Assembly (NCBI RefSeq): GCF_000426725.1
Contig: NZ_AUFX01000005.1
Coordinates: 496,001 to 560,000 of the forward strand
Direction: 5' to 3'
Length of the DNA: 64,000 bases
From: Sporocytophaga myxococcoides DSM 11118
GTDB taxonomy: Bacteria > Bacteroidota > Bacteroidia > Cytophagales > Cytophagaceae
A program made the translations under genes and the position numbers. Within the stretch, counting starts at the first letter, position 1; every line of letters starts with the position of its first letter. This document shows, in pieces, positions 63,001-64,000 of this stretch. The notes beneath the pieces are model-generated. The model did no database searches. It saw nothing but the letters and a program-made list of their open reading frames with translations, and was not told the DNA's origin.

Positions 63001-64000
63001 TAGCTGATTGTATATGTAATTTCATCACCAGGAGTGACTGTTACCCCGTTCACAACTCTAGGCCCTGATGCCACAGTTTTGTTGTTCGACAGATAAACTT
63101 TAAGATTAGCTTCAGCATCTGGCTTAGCCATTAATGCAGGAGCATAGTAATTGCCTGTTACGGTAAGCAAACCCAATACTCTGAACCATTCGTGGAAATA
63201 CTTAGGCACACTTTTAATGTACCTGTTATCAGGAACCGGAGAGGTTACCATGTCTGCATCCCACATTAAAGTCAGCTGCCTATACCAGTCAGCGATAAGA
63301 TCTTTGCTTTCAGCAGTGTTTTGATCTTTGTGATAGGCAACAATGGCTGGTGAAAATGATCCTAGGTTGTAATTAATGTGATTTCCCGGATATGCCGTTA
63401 TTGCAGCAGTAGGATCCATGCTTATATCACTGGTCATAATAGCCGGACCTACGAATTTCAAATCCGTTGGGTCATTCCCTAGTTTATGACAACCTTTGTT
63501 TCTTAGTTTACTAAAATTCCCAAGACGTATTGCATTATCATATTCAAATGTATTTCCACCGGGCTGTGGTTCATGTAATCCAGGATCCCATGTTGTGGTT
63601 GGATGGCCATTCCATACATAATTAACTATAGTTCTCCATGGATTTCTGGCATCTTCAGCAAAATTGGCATCACTGAAACTTAAAGTCGGATTAGATCCTG
63701 GTGGTATTGGGTTAATTAATCCACCAGTAGGGAGCTTTCCTTGTTTATAAATTTGCCCCATTATCCAATCTGAAGAGGCTTCAGCTCTGCGGAACTGATT
63801 AATATTCCAGTTGTGTGCAACGGGATCTTCCTCTTCAAGGAATTCGGCAAATGCTCTGAAATAGGAAGGGGCGATATAATCAAGCCACTTTGATGTGGGA
63901 TATGTCATCCTTTGATAAATAGTTCTTCCATTGAAAAAATAGCCTTTGGGTGTTTTAGTCTGAACCCAGTCTGTCATTTCGCCCCAGGTATTTCCACTTT
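60006..64000 (-). CDS. 3' part of a very large secreted protein with DUF11-type repeats and a T9SS sorting domain (partial)
   Basis: At least 1323 residues; the frame stays open to the window edge, so the start and probably a signal peptide and catalytic residues lie outside. The ATG at 63977 is probably internal, since the codons before it (SGNTWGE) read naturally into the protein. Residues to about 290 look like the helical part of a glycoside hydrolase (SDANFAEDARNPWRTIVNYVWNG, WYRQLTLMWDADM), perhaps GH8-like, with low confidence. DUF11-type repeats follow (TPGDEITYTISYRNF...ITYPLPPEVEFVSA), then further beta domains (about 850-1130) and the unit LPVDFLSFTASKVDGGALLKW leading to the sorting domain (IKIYPNPSLDAFNLQI). 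Probably a cell-surface polysaccharide-degrading enzyme. Confidence 0.8.
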   Translation of the reverse strand, partial: SGNTWGEMTDWVQTKTPKGYFFNGRTIYQRMTYPTSKWLDYIAPSYFRAFAEFLEEEDPVAHNWNINQFRRAEASSDWIMGQIYKQGKLPTGGLINPIPPGSNPTLSFSDANFAEDARNPWRTIVNYVWNGHPTTTWDPGLHEPQPGGNTFEYDNAIRLGNFSKLRNKGCHKLGNDPTDLKFVGPAIMTSDISMDPTAAITAYPGNHINYNLGSFSPAIVAYHKDQNTAESKDLIADWYRQLTLMWDADMVTSPVPDNRYIKSVPKYFHEWFRVLGLLTVTGNYYAPALMAKPDAEANLKVYLSNNKTVASGPRVVNGVTVTPGDEITYTISYRNFSILQAENVVITYPLPPEVEFVSAVGGTNSAGVITWNIGTIPGYTSTGESGDDWKTFNPKTYPTYGEVKFKVRVKAGYENKIICNQATIAASNSDSHTSNEFPNNETATFEKNCVNIISRSLSIAKVADRNIAANGDIINYTLRFSNSSQNGWLNGGRPDVRVTYSYGLSGPNAGNHYFRVLHGAQEPYINPGNYRISYFLNDAARIGIYDPVKNINGWDLKVTILEGGDPDKVKFTSEQYTFGEDANGKWNQRLIMRFPDTLMATTQHTNMFFAKTGEPNAVLFVHKGIAAPFRMAIQFQAKGGSSACGTVPVGPLMADDWSFDNTLDVGTNDKHLYFPISPSWFNYQSSYNPALSIPVNDVHVDACEPNYNKNFDRLLVEEWDGYVWRRILGRGPVPGMEMQNVCVTDTLPADLEWQGFTESEALGIKATYNPSTRVVTWCTPSMLPGASGMIKYAAKAKSDCSADILVDNKAWIQSTSQAPIDSSFKVLVTCKPIPPLNPIASTIKKTSPATGYDINDIIPYTVSFKQTQGTIANPTLPSSTDWTTHCGEGKMDFTNTKNPGGTPKLATYDYSHGKNGTLITKIKPELAQPFSLVFRHNGGTPVCSGNPLKGLLLTFVNNSCSQLAIKLFQNGTLIGSKVDISYPSPNDTLTIKAELIDNKLSIWINNFNALPYEFDNITYMTAGYVGFYNSNEATTGAGNPSHKLLYWYTHFDSAFEVSLTDPLASNVTYSASSITKLFTSAGLTPDQAIPVYNSVKNTVEWILKTGKSPMLFGDSVAFSFSVKLNTCPNGFVNNIVFANLMGVPTNYFGAQEVDKCGSTLPVDFLSFTASKVDGGALLKWAVINQIDNKGFYIEKSVDGINFGSISFVPAANGSASTYTFIDKEFSNIAYYRLQQVDYNGQYEYSQIRWLSEESPLIKIYPNPSLDAFNLQINGLENFRLAVYSSTGQELGQMDNLPKGTTLIGSNWAKGVYTLKLISENAVYVYKLVKE

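Overview
The window looks like chromosome of an AT-rich, gliding, polysaccharide-degrading member of the Bacteroidota. It is most like the Cytophagales (the Cytophaga/Sporocytophaga type). That placement is inferred from gene content, not from a search. Pointers are the C-terminal sorting domains of the type IX secretion system (T9SS) on six large secreted proteins, a partial gldG-like end beside a DUF4340 gene, a DUF4290 gene, a UMF1-family transporter, and a beta-mannanase plus several carbohydrate-active enzymes with CBM6 modules.

From 1 to about 22 kb the window is mostly housekeeping. It holds a gldG tail, a DUF4340 gene and dnaN. Next come yebC, murA, a DUF4290 gene and a UvrD/PcrA helicase on the minus strand. 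A HAD hydrolase, a Cys-rich DUF3109 protein and two small membrane or outer-membrane genes follow. The classic fatty-acid block on the minus strand reads, in transcription order, DUF177, rpmF, plsX, fabH, accB, accC. Then come pdxA, an M17 aminopeptidase, rsmA, mgtE, a 2-hydroxyacid dehydrogenase, greA, a HIT protein and ruvC. MurA carries Asp in place of the usual active-site Cys.

From 22.7 to 34.2 kb lies an envelope region: a UPF0104 membrane protein, three glycosyltransferases, an orphan DppC-like permease, a SpoIIE-type phosphatase, an O-antigen-ligase-like protein, a Wzz-like protein, a flippase and a polysaccharide deacetylase. From 34.2 to 46.3 kb the content is mixed: tatD, an asparaginase, tRNA-Ser(GGA), a CHU_C-type adhesin-like secreted protein, a phosphodiesterase, a truncated hemoglobin, an ECF sigma factor overlapping a gene for a membrane-anchored trypsin-like protein, two lipoproteins, a 137-bp inverted-repeat element, an ABC ATPase, a UMF1 transporter and tRNA-Val(GAC). 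The tRNA-Val has an unusual C33.

From 46.6 to 57.4 kb four consecutive plus-strand genes encode secreted enzymes: two GH43 proteins, a CE1-like esterase and a GH95 fucosidase. Each has a closely related CBM6 module and a T9SS tail, and no SusC/SusD pair lies beside them. The GH95 gene is broken by one frameshift and one in-frame TGA. The first GH43 gene and the GH95 gene share an upstream element of 19 identical bases, a 9-base spacer and 7 identical bases. Together the enzymes would debranch plant hemicellulose or pectin: arabinose/xylose, acyl and fucose side groups. The last part holds a chloramphenicol acetyltransferase, a lipoprotein GH5 mannanase, and the 3' part of a very large T9SS protein that runs off the window end.
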